From Pseudomonas asiatica (GTDB taxonomy: Bacteria > Pseudomonadota > Gammaproteobacteria > Pseudomonadales > Pseudomonadaceae): a DNA stretch of 64,000 nucleotides. The position numbers and the translations under genes are program-made. The notes below the pieces were generated by a model, which worked only from the letters and a program-made list of their open reading frames with translations, was not told the DNA's origin and did not search any database. Below are positions 54,337 through 63,338 of this stretch, piece after piece (within the stretch, counting starts at the first letter, position 1; each line of letters begins with the position of its first letter). Where the stretch lies: positions 58,501 to 122,500 of the forward strand of contig NZ_CP157874.1 of NCBI RefSeq assembly GCF_040214835.1, given 5' to 3'.

Positions 54337-54387
54337 TGCCCCTGTAGGAGCGGCCTTGTGTCGCGAAAGGGCCGCAAAGCGGCCCCA
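54337..54387. repeat. Single REP element (family B)
   Basis: One copy of TAGGAGCGGCCTTGTGTCGC with the GGGCCGCAAAGCGGCCCC cap, with no inverted partner. Confidence 0.85.
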
Positions 54388-54449
54388 GGATTACAAGAAT
54401 AAAGACAGGAACAGCGGAAGCAGGGCCGCCGTTCCATTCCTCATCTGTA

Positions 54450-55943
54450 TCAGCTAGCCAGCATGCGCCCGGTTTCTTCCAGGTTCTCGTGCCAGCTCAG
54501 GGCTTCGCGCAGGATGTGCGGGGTGTGGCCGCCACGCAGGCAGGCGCGATCGAAGTAGTCGTTCAGCGCTGCGCGGTAGTCCGGGTGCACACAGTTGTCG
54601 ATGATCGCCCGGGCGCGCTCGCGTGGCGCCAGGCCACGCAGGTCGGCCAGGCCTTGCTCGGTGACCAGGATGTCAACGTCGTGCTCGGTATGGTCGACAT
54701 GGCTGACCATCGGCACCACGCTGGAAATCGCGCCACCCTTGGCAATCGACTTGGTGACGAACACGGCCAGGTGGGCGTTACGGGCGAAGTCACCCGAGCC
54801 GCCGATGCCGTTCATCATCTTGGTGCCGCAGACGTGGGTGGAGTTGACGTTGCCGTAGATATCGAACTCCAGCGCGGTGTTGATACCGATGATGCCCAGG
54901 CGACGGACCACTTCCGGGTGGTTGGAAATTTCTTGCGGGCGCAGTACCAGCTTGTCCTTGTAACGCTCCAGGTTGCCGAACACGTCGGCGTTGCGGCGGG
55001 TCGACAAGGTAATCGAGCTGCCCGAGGCGAAGCTCAGCTTGCCGGCGTCGATCAGGTCGAAGGTGGAATCCTGCAGTACTTCGGAGTACATGGTCAGGTC
55101 TTCGAACGGCGACTCGATCAGGCCGCACATCACTGCGTTGGCGATGCTGCCGATACCGGCCTGCAGCGGGCCAAGCTTGTTGGTCATGCGGCCAGCTTCG
55201 ACTTCTTTCTTGAGGAAGTTGATCAGGTGGTCGGCGATGCCCTGGGTTTCGTCATCCGGCGGCAATACGGTGGACGGCGAGTCCGGCTGGTCGCTGATGA
55301 CGATGCCGACGATCTTGGCCGGGTCGATCGGGATGGCGGTGCTGCCGATACGGTCGTCTACCTTGACCAGCGGGATTGGCGTGCGGGTCGGGCGGTAGGT
55401 CGGGATATAGATGTCGTGCAGGCCTTCGAGGTTGGTGTTGTGCGAGAGGTTGATCTCGACAATCACCTGCTTGGCGAAGATCGCGAAGCTGGCCGAGTTG
55501 CCCACCGAGGTGGTTGGCACGATGTGGCCCTGCTCGGTGATGGCCACGGCTTCGATGACCGCGATGTCCGGCAGCTTCAGCTGCTGGTTGCGTAGCTGCT
55601 CGACGGTTTCCGACAGGTGCTGGTCGATGAACATCACCTGGCCGTCGTTGATGGCCTTGCGCAGGGTGCTGTCGACCTGGAATGGCATGCGGCGAGCCAG
55701 CACGCCGGCCTCGGTCAGTTGCTTGTCCAGGTCGTTGCCCAGGCTGGCGCCGGTCATCAGGCTGATTTTCAGTGGCGACTGCTTGGCACGTTCGGCCAGT
55801 GCATGTGGTACGGCCTTGGCTTCGCCGGCGCGGGTGAAACCGCTCATGCCGACGGTCATGCCGTCCTCGATCAGACCAGCGGCATCAGCCGCACTCATTA
55901 CCTTGCTGTGCAGGGAGGACAAGCGGATACGATCACGGTACAT
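54450..55943 (-). CDS. Acetyl-CoA hydrolase / succinate(acetate):CoA-transferase family protein
   Basis: A 497-residue class I CoA-transferase-type enzyme. Features: N-terminal GLIEDGMTVGMSGFTRAGEAKAVPHAL, the catalytic-Glu region MYSEVLQDSTFDLIDAGK, GIGGSGDFARNAHLAVFVTKS and EHDVDILVTEQGLADLRGL. Relatives are annotated as acetyl-CoA hydrolases but often transfer CoA between succinate and acetate or propionate. It stands alone between a REP unit and the pnt operon terminator. Confidence 0.92.
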   Translation of the reverse strand: MYRDRIRLSSLHSKVMSAADAAGLIEDGMTVGMSGFTRAGEAKAVPHALAERAKQSPLKISLMTGASLGNDLDKQLTEAGVLARRMPFQVDSTLRKAINDGQVMFIDQHLSETVEQLRNQQLKLPDIAVIEAVAITEQGHIVPTTSVGNSASFAIFAKQVIVEINLSHNTNLEGLHDIYIPTYRPTRTPIPLVKVDDRIGSTAIPIDPAKIVGIVISDQPDSPSTVLPPDDETQGIADHLINFLKKEVEAGRMTNKLGPLQAGIGSIANAVMCGLIESPFEDLTMYSEVLQDSTFDLIDAGKLSFASGSSITLSTRRNADVFGNLERYKDKLVLRPQEISNHPEVVRRLGIIGINTALEFDIYGNVNSTHVCGTKMMNGIGGSGDFARNAHLAVFVTKSIAKGGAISSVVPMVSHVDHTEHDVDILVTEQGLADLRGLAPRERARAIIDNCVHPDYRAALNDYFDRACLRGGHTPHILREALSWHENLEETGRMLAS

Positions 55944-56062
55944 GGATTGTTATCTCGGGCTACTGAAACTACTGCAGCGCAGTCTAGAGACTTCGCCCCT
56001 TGCCGTCCCACGACCATGGTCGTATGAGACGCCTTGGAATAGAGCCGTTGATCCGGATCAAT

Positions 56063-56100
56063 AAAAGAAAAGCCCCGGCAGATTCTGACCGGGGCTTCCT
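56063..56100 (-). terminator. Rho-independent terminator of the pnt operon
   Basis: AGCCCCGG and CCGGGGCT form an 8-bp stem (56071-56078 with 56089-56096); on the minus strand it is followed by TTTTCTTTTA, shortly after the pntB stop. Confidence 0.9.
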
Positions 56101-56129
56101 TTATATCAGCTGGTTTGCAGCGGCCGTTG

Positions 56130-57566
56130 TCACTCCACAGCCTTGACCATGTCTTCGATGACCTTCTTGGCGTCGCCGAACACCATCATGGTCTTGTCGA
56201 GGTAGAACAGTTCGTTGTCCAGGCCGGCATAGCCGCTGGCCATGGAGCGCTTGTTGACGATGATGGTCTTGGCCTTGAACGCTTCGAGGATCGGCATGCC
56301 GGCGATCGGCGACTTGGGATCGTTCTTCGCCGCCGGGTTGACCACGTCGTTGGCGCCCAGCACCAGCACCACATCGGCCTGGCCGAACTCGGCGTTGATG
56401 TCTTCCATCTCGAATACCTGGTCGTACGGTACTTCGGCCTCGGCCAACAGCACGTTCATGTGCCCGGGCATACGGCCTGCCACCGGGTGGATCGCATACT
56501 TCACGGTCACGCCGTTGTGGCTCAGCTTTTCGGTCAGCTCCTTCAGCGCGTGCTGGGCGCGAGCCACAGCCAGGCCGTAACCCGGGACGATGATCACGCT
56601 GTCGGCGTTGCTGAGCAGGAAGGTAGCATCGTCGGCAGAGCCGGACTTCACCGGGCGCTGCTCTTTGGAGCCTTGCGCCGCGCCGGCATCGGTATCACCA
56701 CCGAAGCCACCGAGGATGACGTTGAAGAACGAACGGTTCATCGCCTTGCACATGATGTACGAGAGGATGGCACCGGACGAGCCGACCAGGGACCCTGCAA
56801 TGATCAGCATCGAGTTGTTCAGCGAGAAGCCGATACCGGCCGCTGCCCAGCCCGAATAGCTGTTGAGCATCGACACCACCACCGGCATGTCGGCGCCCCC
56901 GATCGGAATAATGATCAGCACGCCCATGATGAAGGCCAAGACCAGCATCAGGGTGAAGGCACTGTAGTGGCCAGTGAAGGTGAACAGCAGGCCCAGGGCA
57001 ATGGTGGTCAGGCCGAGGATCAGGTTCAGCTTGTGCTGGCCGGCGAACTGTACCGGTGCGCCCTGGAACAGGCGGAACTTGTACTTGCCCGACAGCTTGC
57101 CGAAGGCGATCACCGAGCCGGAGAAGGTAATGGCACCGATGGCTGCGCCGAGGAACAGCTCCAGGCGGTTGCCGGTGGGGATCGGGTCGCTCATGGCGGC
57201 AACGATGCCCATCGATTGCGGTTCCAGCACCGCGGCGATGGCGATGAACACCGCTGCCAGGCCGATCATGCTGTGCATGAAGGCGACCAGTTCCGGCATC
57301 TTGGTCATCTCGACGCGCTTGGCCATGATCGAGCCGGCGGTGCCGCCGACCAGCAGGCCAACGAGGACGTAGCCGATGCCGGCGGTGGCAAGCTCGGCCC
57401 CGAGCTTATAAATGAGGCCGACCGTAGTGACGATGGCGATACCCATGCCGATCATGCCGAACAGGTTGCCGCGCCGCGAGGTAGTCGGGTGCGACAGGCC
57501 CTTGAGCGCCTGGATGAAGCACACCGAGGCGACGAGGTAGAGGAGCGTTACCAGATTCATGCTCAT
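56130..57566 (-). CDS. pntB: NAD(P) transhydrogenase subunit beta
   Basis: Proton-pumping transhydrogenase, beta subunit (478 residues): about nine helices, then the NADP-binding domain III (from about 300) with VPGYGLAVARAQHALKEL, GRMPGHMNVLLAEA, GANDVVNPAAKNDP and the closing VFGDAKKVIEDMVKAV. It starts two bases after the pntAB stop. With PntAA and PntAB it links NADH oxidation and NADP+ reduction to the proton gradient. Confidence 0.95.
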   Translation of the reverse strand: MSMNLVTLLYLVASVCFIQALKGLSHPTTSRRGNLFGMIGMGIAIVTTVGLIYKLGAELATAGIGYVLVGLLVGGTAGSIMAKRVEMTKMPELVAFMHSMIGLAAVFIAIAAVLEPQSMGIVAAMSDPIPTGNRLELFLGAAIGAITFSGSVIAFGKLSGKYKFRLFQGAPVQFAGQHKLNLILGLTTIALGLLFTFTGHYSAFTLMLVLAFIMGVLIIIPIGGADMPVVVSMLNSYSGWAAAGIGFSLNNSMLIIAGSLVGSSGAILSYIMCKAMNRSFFNVILGGFGGDTDAGAAQGSKEQRPVKSGSADDATFLLSNADSVIIVPGYGLAVARAQHALKELTEKLSHNGVTVKYAIHPVAGRMPGHMNVLLAEAEVPYDQVFEMEDINAEFGQADVVLVLGANDVVNPAAKNDPKSPIAGMPILEAFKAKTIIVNKRSMASGYAGLDNELFYLDKTMMVFGDAKKVIEDMVKAVE

Positions 57567-57568
57567 GC

Positions 57569-57883
57569 TTACTTCTGCGCCTCGTTCTTGGTTTTCTTCT
57601 TGAACATCTCAAGCATGCGACGGGTGACCAGGAAGCCACCGAACACGTTGACCGCGGCCAGGGCCACCGCCAGGGTGCCCATCAGCTTGCCGGCCGGGGT
57701 CACCGTCAGGGCGGCGGCCAGCATGGCGCCGACGATGACGATCGCGGAGATGGCGTTGGTCACGGCCATCAGCGGCGTGTGCAGTGCCGGGGTGACGTTC
57801 CACACCACGTGGTAGCCCACATAGATGGCCAGCACGAAGATGATCAGGTTGTAGATGCCATGGGAAATCAGCATGTCTTCCAT
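57569..57883 (-). CDS. pntAB: NAD(P) transhydrogenase subunit alpha part 2
   Basis: The 104-residue membrane part of the split alpha subunit, with three helices (HGIYNLIIFVLAIYVGYHVVW, ALHTPLMAVTNAISAIVIVG and MGTLAVALAAVNVFGGFLVTRRM). In E. coli it is fused to the NAD-binding part; in Pseudomonas it is separate. It sits between pntAA (11-base gap) and pntB. Confidence 0.95.
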   Translation of the reverse strand: MEDMLISHGIYNLIIFVLAIYVGYHVVWNVTPALHTPLMAVTNAISAIVIVGAMLAAALTVTPAGKLMGTLAVALAAVNVFGGFLVTRRMLEMFKKKTKNEAQK

Positions 57884-57894
57884 TGTCGTGCTCC

Positions 57895-59016
57895 TTAGCC
57901 GTTCTTGCGGACGACCTGACCATCACGGCACATCAGGCAGGCCGCGACGATGTCGTCTTCGAGGTTGATGACCAGCGCGCCGTCCTTGTCGAACAGCAGC
58001 TTCATGAAGTCCAGCAGGTTGCGTGCATACAGTGCCGAGGCATCGGCGCCCACCTGGGCCGGCAGGTTGGTCGGGCCGACGATGATCACGCCGTTCTCCT
58101 GTACCACCTGGTCGGCGACGGTCAGTGGGCAGTTGCCGCCTTGGGCTGCTGCTAGGTCGATGACCACCGAGCCGGGCTTCATCTGCGCGACGGTTTCGGC
58201 GCTGAGCAGGGTCGGCGCCTTGCGCCCCGGGATAAGCGCAGTGGTAATGACGATATCCGCCTGCTTGGCGCGCTCGTGCACGGCCTGGGCCTGGCGTTGC
58301 ATCCAGCTGGCCGGCATAGGCCGGGCGTAACCGCCGACACCTTCGGCGCACTCGCGTTCTTCATCGGTTTCGTAGGGTACGTCGATGAACTTGGCGCCCA
58401 GCGACTCGATCTGCTCCTTCACGGCCGGGCGTACGTCGGACGCCTCGATCACTGCGCCCAGGCGCTTGGCCGTGGCAATGGCCTGCAGGCCGGCAACGCC
58501 CGCGCCCAGGATCAGCACGCGTGCGGCCTTGACGGTACCGGCGGCGGTCATGAGCATGGGCATGAAGCGTGGGTAGTGATGGGCAGCCAGCAACACCGCC
58601 TTGTAACCGGCGATGTTGGCCTGCGACGACAGCACGTCCAGGCTCTGCGCCCGCGAAGTGCGCGGCGCGGCTTCCAGGGCGAACGCGGTAATGCCGCGCT
58701 CGGCCATCTTGCCGATCAGCTCGCTGTTGAAGGGGTTGAGCATGCCCACCAGGAGGCTGCCACTGTTGATCAGGGCCAGTTCCTGGTCGTTGGGAGCGAC
58801 CACTTTGAGCACCAATTGGGCGCCGTAGGCATCGGCTGCACTCCCCAGGGAAGCACCCACGGCCTCATAGGCACTGTCCGGAATGCTGGCATTGAGCCCT
58901 GCCCCCCGTTGGACGGTGACCTGATGGCCCTGGCCAATCAGTTTCTTGATGGTTTCCGGGGTCGCAGCGACCCTTGTCTCACCGGTCTGCGTCTCGAGAG
59001 GAACACCAATGTGCAC
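57895..59016 (-). CDS. pntAA: NAD(P) transhydrogenase subunit alpha part 1
   Basis: The 373-residue NAD(H)-binding domain I: start MHIGVPLETQTGETRVAATPE, nucleotide motif ARVLILGAGVAGLQAIATAKRLGA, and the RQD-type mobile loop region YARPMPASWMQRQ. It is alanine dehydrogenase-like. The start is GTG at 59016 with GCAGGAGAAATA upstream. First gene of the operon; the leader contains a hairpin (listed separately). Confidence 0.95.
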   Translation of the reverse strand: MHIGVPLETQTGETRVAATPETIKKLIGQGHQVTVQRGAGLNASIPDSAYEAVGASLGSAADAYGAQLVLKVVAPNDQELALINSGSLLVGMLNPFNSELIGKMAERGITAFALEAAPRTSRAQSLDVLSSQANIAGYKAVLLAAHHYPRFMPMLMTAAGTVKAARVLILGAGVAGLQAIATAKRLGAVIEASDVRPAVKEQIESLGAKFIDVPYETDEERECAEGVGGYARPMPASWMQRQAQAVHERAKQADIVITTALIPGRKAPTLLSAETVAQMKPGSVVIDLAAAQGGNCPLTVADQVVQENGVIIVGPTNLPAQVGADASALYARNLLDFMKLLFDKDGALVINLEDDIVAACLMCRDGQVVRKNG

Positions 59017-59454
59017 GACTATTTCTCCTGCGGTGACCTTTTTGTCTTTTTAAAAGCCAGCGCACTTCGGATGGTGCGCTGGGGCGGCTGTGGAGCGCCG
59101 ACCCGCCGAATCCCGGGCGGGCGAAGCATTTTGCAGACGAAGCCAGAGGCCTTCAACCGGTTCTGGAGCGAAACGAAGTCAAAACTACAAGTCACCCTGT
59201 GACCGTATGTCGCAACGGTCAGGCTGCAGCCTGTCAAACATGGGCTATTGGCAGATTAGGAGAAAAAAACAAAAATTTTGCGGTCAATTCGCTTACGGCT
59301 TGGTGAATGTCGCAAAATAACCCGCAAAGCCGCGCCGTAAGCAGGGTTAAAGCGGATTTTTGCACCCTGCATAACAGTTTATGTAGATGCGACAAATACA
59401 TATATCTGTAGGCGTTCAATATAATTGACTACGGAGTCAATTTGTCGCGCTTGC
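59017..59454. other. Intergenic gap between gcdR and pntAA
   Basis: About 440 bases. The pntAA-proximal part has a terminator-like hairpin; the rest is A/T-rich with four copies of a TGTCGC-type motif. The promoter of the pnt operon must lie here. No protein gene was found. Confidence 0.75.
59047..59082 (-). terminator. Terminator-like hairpin in the pntAA leader
   Basis: CCAGCGCAC and GTGCGCTGG form a perfect 9-bp stem (59057-59065 with 59074-59082); on the minus strand it is followed by CTTTTTAAAAAG-like sequence (TTTT). It is only about 40 bases upstream of the pntAA GTG, so it either ends readthrough from gcdR or attenuates pnt transcription. Confidence 0.6.
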
Positions 59455-60354
59455 CTACGTCTTCGCCGTATACGCCTGAGCCTGGCTCACCAGCCAGTCG
59501 CGGAAGGCGCGCAGCGAAGCCGACTCCACCTTGCGCTCCGGAATCATCAGATAGTAGGCCTTGTCACTACTCAGGGCATGCCTGTTAGCGACCACCAACC
59601 TACCCTCCTCCAACTCCCGCTGGATCAGGAACGGCGGAATCAGCGCGATGCCCATCTCATGCATGGCCGCCTGGGCGAGCATCGAGAATAGTTCATAGCG
59701 CGGGCCTGTCATGTCGCGTTCCACATTCATGCCGACACTGCCGAACCATTGCCGCCAGGCATAGGGACGCGTGCTCTGCTGCAGCAGTGGCAGTTGGGCA
59801 ATACGCTGCGCGTCGAGTGTGCCCTGCCCGCCCAGCAGCGCCGGGCTGCACACCGGTACCGGGTTTTCCCCCATCAGCCGGTGCGACTGGGTGCCGGACC
59901 AGTCAGCATCGCCGAAGTAGATAGCGGCATCGAAGGTGGTGTCGGCAAACAGGAATGGCCGGGTGCGGTTGGTGAGGTTGACCGTGACCTCCGGGTGGCG
60001 CTGCTGGAAGTCCTTGAGCCGCGGTAGCAGCCATTGGGTGCCGAAGGTGGGCACCACGGCCAGCTCTATCACGTTGGCGCCCTGCTGGCGCATTACCGAC
60101 AAGGTGTCGCGCTCTACCGCGTCCAGTTGGGCGGCCACCTGGCGGCTGTAGGAAAGGCCGGCTTCGGTCAGTTTCACGCCGCGGCGCGAGCGGCGGAACA
60201 GTTCCACATTGAGGAAGGCTTCCAGGCCGCCTATCTGCCGACAGACAGCACCCTGGGTCAGGGCGAGTTCCTGGGCGGCCTTGGTAAAGCTCTCGTTGCG
60301 CGCCGCCGCCTCGAAGCAGACCAGGGCGGCGGTACTGGGGATCTTGCGGCGCAT
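59455..60354 (-). CDS. gcdR: LysR-family regulator of glutarate catabolism
   Basis: A 299-residue LysR-type regulator: winged helix (RKIPSTAALVCFEAAARNESFTKAAQELALTQGAVCRQI), then the effector-binding domain. It diverges from gcdH, so it is assigned as GcdR, which responds to glutarate in P. putida. The ATG at 60354 gives the family length; the frame is open to 60423 but those residues lie over the promoter. Confidence 0.9.
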   Translation of the reverse strand: MRRKIPSTAALVCFEAAARNESFTKAAQELALTQGAVCRQIGGLEAFLNVELFRRSRRGVKLTEAGLSYSRQVAAQLDAVERDTLSVMRQQGANVIELAVVPTFGTQWLLPRLKDFQQRHPEVTVNLTNRTRPFLFADTTFDAAIYFGDADWSGTQSHRLMGENPVPVCSPALLGGQGTLDAQRIAQLPLLQQSTRPYAWRQWFGSVGMNVERDMTGPRYELFSMLAQAAMHEMGIALIPPFLIQRELEEGRLVVANRHALSSDKAYYLMIPERKVESASLRAFRDWLVSQAQAYTAKT

Positions 60355-60369
60355 GTACGTCAACCTCAC

Positions 60370-60423
60370 TCGTAAGGCTGTAAATATGGTGTTTTGCCGA
60401 TTTACGAAGTGACAAATTATCAC
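60370..60423. promoter_or_regulatory. Dyad-symmetric candidate GcdR operator
   Basis: In the divergent 161-base region: TCGTAA (60370-60375) with TTACGA (60402-60407), GTAAAT (60380-60385) with ATTTAC (60400-60405), and GTGA (60409-60412) with TCAC (60420-60423). Nested dyads with T-N11-A spacing are usual LysR sites. Binding is inferred from position. Confidence 0.5.
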
Positions 60424-60515
60424 TAATTGGTGCGCAATCCTCGTTTGTCCCGGCGGCCGATCAGGCCTAGGCTCAAAGGCACAAGAAACTGCCCACTATT
60501 TCGAGGATTTCGCTC

Positions 60516-61697
60516 ATGGCCGGTAAAGCAAGCTTCAACTGGATCGACCCGCTGCTGCTTGATCAGCAGCTCACTGAAGAAGAGCGCATGGTGCGTGACA
60601 GCGCTTATCAGTTCGCCCAGGACAAGCTGGCCCCGCGTGTGCTCGAGGCCTTCCGTCATGAACAGACCGACCCGGCAATCTTCCGTGAAATGGGTGAGGT
60701 CGGGTTGCTGGGCGCCACCATTCCCGAGCAATACGGTGGCAGTGGCCTGAACTACGTGTGCTACGGCCTGATTGCTCGCGAGGTAGAGCGCATCGACTCG
60801 GGTTACCGCTCGATGATGAGCGTGCAGTCGTCGCTGGTGATGGTGCCAATTAACGAGTTCGGTACCGAGGCACAAAAGCAGAAGTACCTGCCCAAGCTGG
60901 CCAGCGGCGAGTGGATCGGTTGCTTCGGCCTGACCGAGCCCAACCATGGTTCCGACCCGGGTTCGATGATCACCCGTGCCCGGAAGGTCGACGGCGGCTA
61001 CCGCCTGACCGGCAGCAAGATGTGGATCACCAACAGCCCGATCGCCGATGTATTCGTGGTATGGGCCAAGGACGATGCGGGTGATATCCGCGGCTTTGTT
61101 CTGGAAAAGGGTTGGCAAGGTCTCAGTGCGCCGGCGATTCACGGCAAGGTTGGCCTGCGCGCCTCGATCACTGGCGAAATCGTCATGGACAACGTGTTCG
61201 TGCCGGAGGAAAACATCTTCCCGGAGGTGCGCGGCCTCAAAGGTCCGTTCACCTGCCTGAACTCCGCCCGCTATGGCATCTCGTGGGGTGCGCTGGGCGC
61301 TGCGGAAGCCTGCTGGCACACCGCGCGTCAGTACACCCTGGACCGTCAGCAATTCGGTCGCCCTTTGGCTGCCAACCAGTTGATCCAGAAGAAGCTGGCC
61401 GACATGCAGACCGAGATCACCCTGGCACTGCAGGGCTGCCTGCGTCTGGGGCGGATGAAGGACGAAGGCACGGCTGCAGTGGAGATCACGTCGATCATGA
61501 AGCGCAACTCCTGTGGCAAGGCACTGGATATTGCCCGCATGGCGCGTGACATGCTGGGTGGCAATGGCATTTCCGATGAATTCGGCGTGGCTCGTCACCT
61601 GGTCAACCTGGAGGTGGTCAACACCTATGAAGGTACTCACGATGTGCATGCACTGATCCTGGGGCGTGCGCAGACCGGCATCCAGGCCTTCTATTGA
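60516..61697 (+). CDS. gcdH: Glutaryl-CoA dehydrogenase
   Basis: FAD-dependent acyl-CoA dehydrogenase that oxidises and decarboxylates glutaryl-CoA to crotonyl-CoA (lysine, 5-aminovalerate and glutarate degradation). The 393-residue product has the glutaryl-CoA dehydrogenase start [63 protein letters not shown] and the catalytic Glu372 in [14 protein letters not shown] lies upstream of the ATG. Confidence 0.96.
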   Translation: MAGKASFNWIDPLLLDQQLTEEERMVRDSAYQFAQDKLAPRVLEAFRHEQTDPAIFREMGEVGLLGATIPEQYGGSGLNYVCYGLIAREVERIDSGYRSMMSVQSSLVMVPINEFGTEAQKQKYLPKLASGEWIGCFGLTEPNHGSDPGSMITRARKVDGGYRLTGSKMWITNSPIADVFVVWAKDDAGDIRGFVLEKGWQGLSAPAIHGKVGLRASITGEIVMDNVFVPEENIFPEVRGLKGPFTCLNSARYGISWGALGAAEACWHTARQYTLDRQQFGRPLAANQLIQKKLADMQTEITLALQGCLRLGRMKDEGTAAVEITSIMKRNSCGKALDIARMARDMLGGNGISDEFGVARHLVNLEVVNTYEGTHDVHALILGRAQTGIQAFY

Positions 61698-61711
61698 TAA
61701 GGAGCCAGCCC

Positions 61712-62932
61712 ATGGGCGCGCTATCACATCTGCGGGTGCTGGACCTTTCTCGCGTGTTGGCCGGCCCATGGTCTGGCCAGATTCTCGCTGACCTTGGTGC
61801 CGATGTGATCAAGGTCGAGCGCCCTGGCAGTGGTGACGATACCCGCTCGTGGGGGCCGCCCTTCCTCAAGGATGCCGAGGGTGAGAACACCAGTGAGGCG
61901 GCCTATTACCTGTCGGCCAACCGCAACAAGCGCTCGGTTACCATCGACTTCACACAGGCCGAGGGGCAGCGCCTGGTACGTGAGTTGGCGGCGAAGTCCG
62001 ATATCGTCATCGAAAACTTCAAGGTTGGTGGGTTGGCTGCCTATGGCCTGGACTACCAGAGCCTGAAGGCGATCAACCCGCGGCTTATCTATTGTTCCAT
62101 CACCGGGTTCGGCCAGACCGGGCCTTATGCCAGGCGTGCGGGTTATGACTTCATGATCCAGGGGTTGGGCGGGCTGATGAGCCTGACCGGCCGCCCGGAA
62201 GGTGAAGAAGGTGCGGGGCCGGTCAAGGTAGGGGTGGCGCTGACCGACATCCTTACCGGGTTGTATTCCACGGTGGCGATCCTCGCTGCCCTCGCCCATC
62301 GCGAGCAGACCGGGGTGGGCCAGCATATCGACATGGCGTTGCTCGATGTGCAGGTGGCCTGCCTGGCGAACCAGGCGATGAACTACCTGACCACGGGCAA
62401 CCCACCTCGTCGCCTGGGTAATGCGCACCCCAATATCGTGCCTTATCAGGATTTTCCGACGGCGGATGGCGACTTCATCCTTACCGTGGGCAACGATAGC
62501 CAGTTCCGCAAGTTCGCCGAGGTGGCCGGGCAGCCGCAGTGGGCGGACGACCCGCGTTTCGTTACCAACAAGCTGCGGGTTGCCAACCGGGCCGAGCTGA
62601 TTCCTTTGATCCGCCAGGCCACGGTGTTCAAGACCACGGCGGAGTGGGTGAGCCAACTGGAGGCTGCAGGGGTGCCGTGCGGGCCTATCAATGACTTGGC
62701 GCAGATGTTCCAGGACCCGCAGGTTCTGGCGCGCGGATTGGCGGTGAGCATTCCGCATCCGTTGGCGGGGAGTGTGCCGCAGGTGGCGAGCCCGATACGG
62801 TTGTCGGAGACGCCGGTTGAGTACCGTCGGGCGCCGCCGTTGCTGGGTGAACATACCGAGGTGGTGCTGGAGGATGTATTGGGGCTGGATGCCGGTGAGG
62901 TGCAGCGGCTGCGCAGCACCGGTGTGCTTTAA
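61712..62932 (+). CDS. gcdG: Family III CoA-transferase (glutarate:CoA-transferase type)
   Basis: A 406-residue CaiB/BaiF class III CoA-transferase with HLRVLDLSRVLAGPWSGQILADLGADVIKVERPG at its start and the catalytic Asp in HIDMALLDVQ. Next to gcdH and GcdR it most likely activates glutarate to glutaryl-CoA using succinyl-CoA. The ATG at 61712 has AAGGAG before it and is preferred over a frame opening at 61694. Confidence 0.92.
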   Translation: MGALSHLRVLDLSRVLAGPWSGQILADLGADVIKVERPGSGDDTRSWGPPFLKDAEGENTSEAAYYLSANRNKRSVTIDFTQAEGQRLVRELAAKSDIVIENFKVGGLAAYGLDYQSLKAINPRLIYCSITGFGQTGPYARRAGYDFMIQGLGGLMSLTGRPEGEEGAGPVKVGVALTDILTGLYSTVAILAALAHREQTGVGQHIDMALLDVQVACLANQAMNYLTTGNPPRRLGNAHPNIVPYQDFPTADGDFILTVGNDSQFRKFAEVAGQPQWADDPRFVTNKLRVANRAELIPLIRQATVFKTTAEWVSQLEAAGVPCGPINDLAQMFQDPQVLARGLAVSIPHPLAGSVPQVASPIRLSETPVEYRRAPPLLGEHTEVVLEDVLGLDAGEVQRLRSTGVL

Positions 62933-62953
62933 GGGCGTTTGGCCTTGGTGAAA

Positions 62954-62990
62954 AGCGGGGAGGCCGTCAGGCCTCCCCGCTTTGCTTTTC
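62954..62990 (+). terminator. Rho-independent terminator of the gcd operon
   Basis: GCGGGGAGGCC and GGCCTCCCCGC form an 11-bp stem with loop GTCA, then TTTGCTTTT. Confidence 0.93.
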
Positions 62991-63020
62991 AGCGATATCA
63001 GGGTTTCTTGAAATTAAAGG

Positions 63021-63048
63021 TTGACGCGGTTTCGAATCCCCTTATAAT
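63021..63048 (+). promoter_or_regulatory. rRNA operon promoter P1
   Basis: TTGACG (-35, 63021-63026) and TATAAT (-10, 63043-63048), spacer 16. The discriminator after the -10 is GC-rich (GCGCCCC), typical of stringently controlled rRNA promoters. An A/T-rich UP-like stretch (GAAATTAAAG) is just upstream. Confidence 0.9.
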
Positions 63049-63164
63049 GCGCCCCACTTCTGACGTAGTCGAAGCGCAAAACTTCTTGTAAATCAATTAG
63101 TTAGGCAATTCAGGTAGTATCAGGAGTGCTTCGGTCGAATGATCGGCAGCGGTTGAGATGATGG

Positions 63165-63192
63165 TTGACAGCGCTTCTAAACGCTGTATGAT
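63165..63192 (+). promoter_or_regulatory. rRNA operon promoter P2
   Basis: TTGACA (63165-63170) and TATGAT (63187-63192), spacer 16, followed by a TCGCCTCC discriminator. Confidence 0.85.
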
Positions 63193-63274
63193 TCGCCTCC
63201 CGCTACGAGAGATCGCAGCGAGTCAAGTGTTTGAAGCTAAACGAGTTTCTCGCAAAAAACTTCAAAATAAACGC

Positions 63275-63302
63275 TTGACAGCAAATGAGGAAAGCGTAGA
63301 AT
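63275..63302 (+). promoter_or_regulatory. rRNA operon promoter P3 with UP element
   Basis: TTGACA (63275-63280) and TAGAAT (63297-63302), spacer 16, followed by GCGCGCC. The A-tract CAAAAAACTTCAAAATAAAC upstream looks like a strong UP element. Confidence 0.88.
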
Positions 63303-63338
63303 GCGCGCCTCGGTTGAGACGAAAAGCTCTTAACCAAA

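Larger units (their letters stand above)
54057..54449. other. Intergenic gap upstream of the DUF1127 gene
   Basis: A/T-rich (about 54060-54330) promoter and operator region of the DUF1127 gene with repeated ACTGTA/TACAGT motifs, then a single family B REP unit at 54337-54387, then the 3' flank of the CoA-transferase gene. No protein gene seen. Confidence 0.75.

Noticed and set aside
59424..59441. ATTGACT/AGTCAAT inverted repeat just after gcdR as its terminator
   Set aside because: The stem is A/T-rich and only 7 bp, with no T-run on the minus strand; support is too weak.
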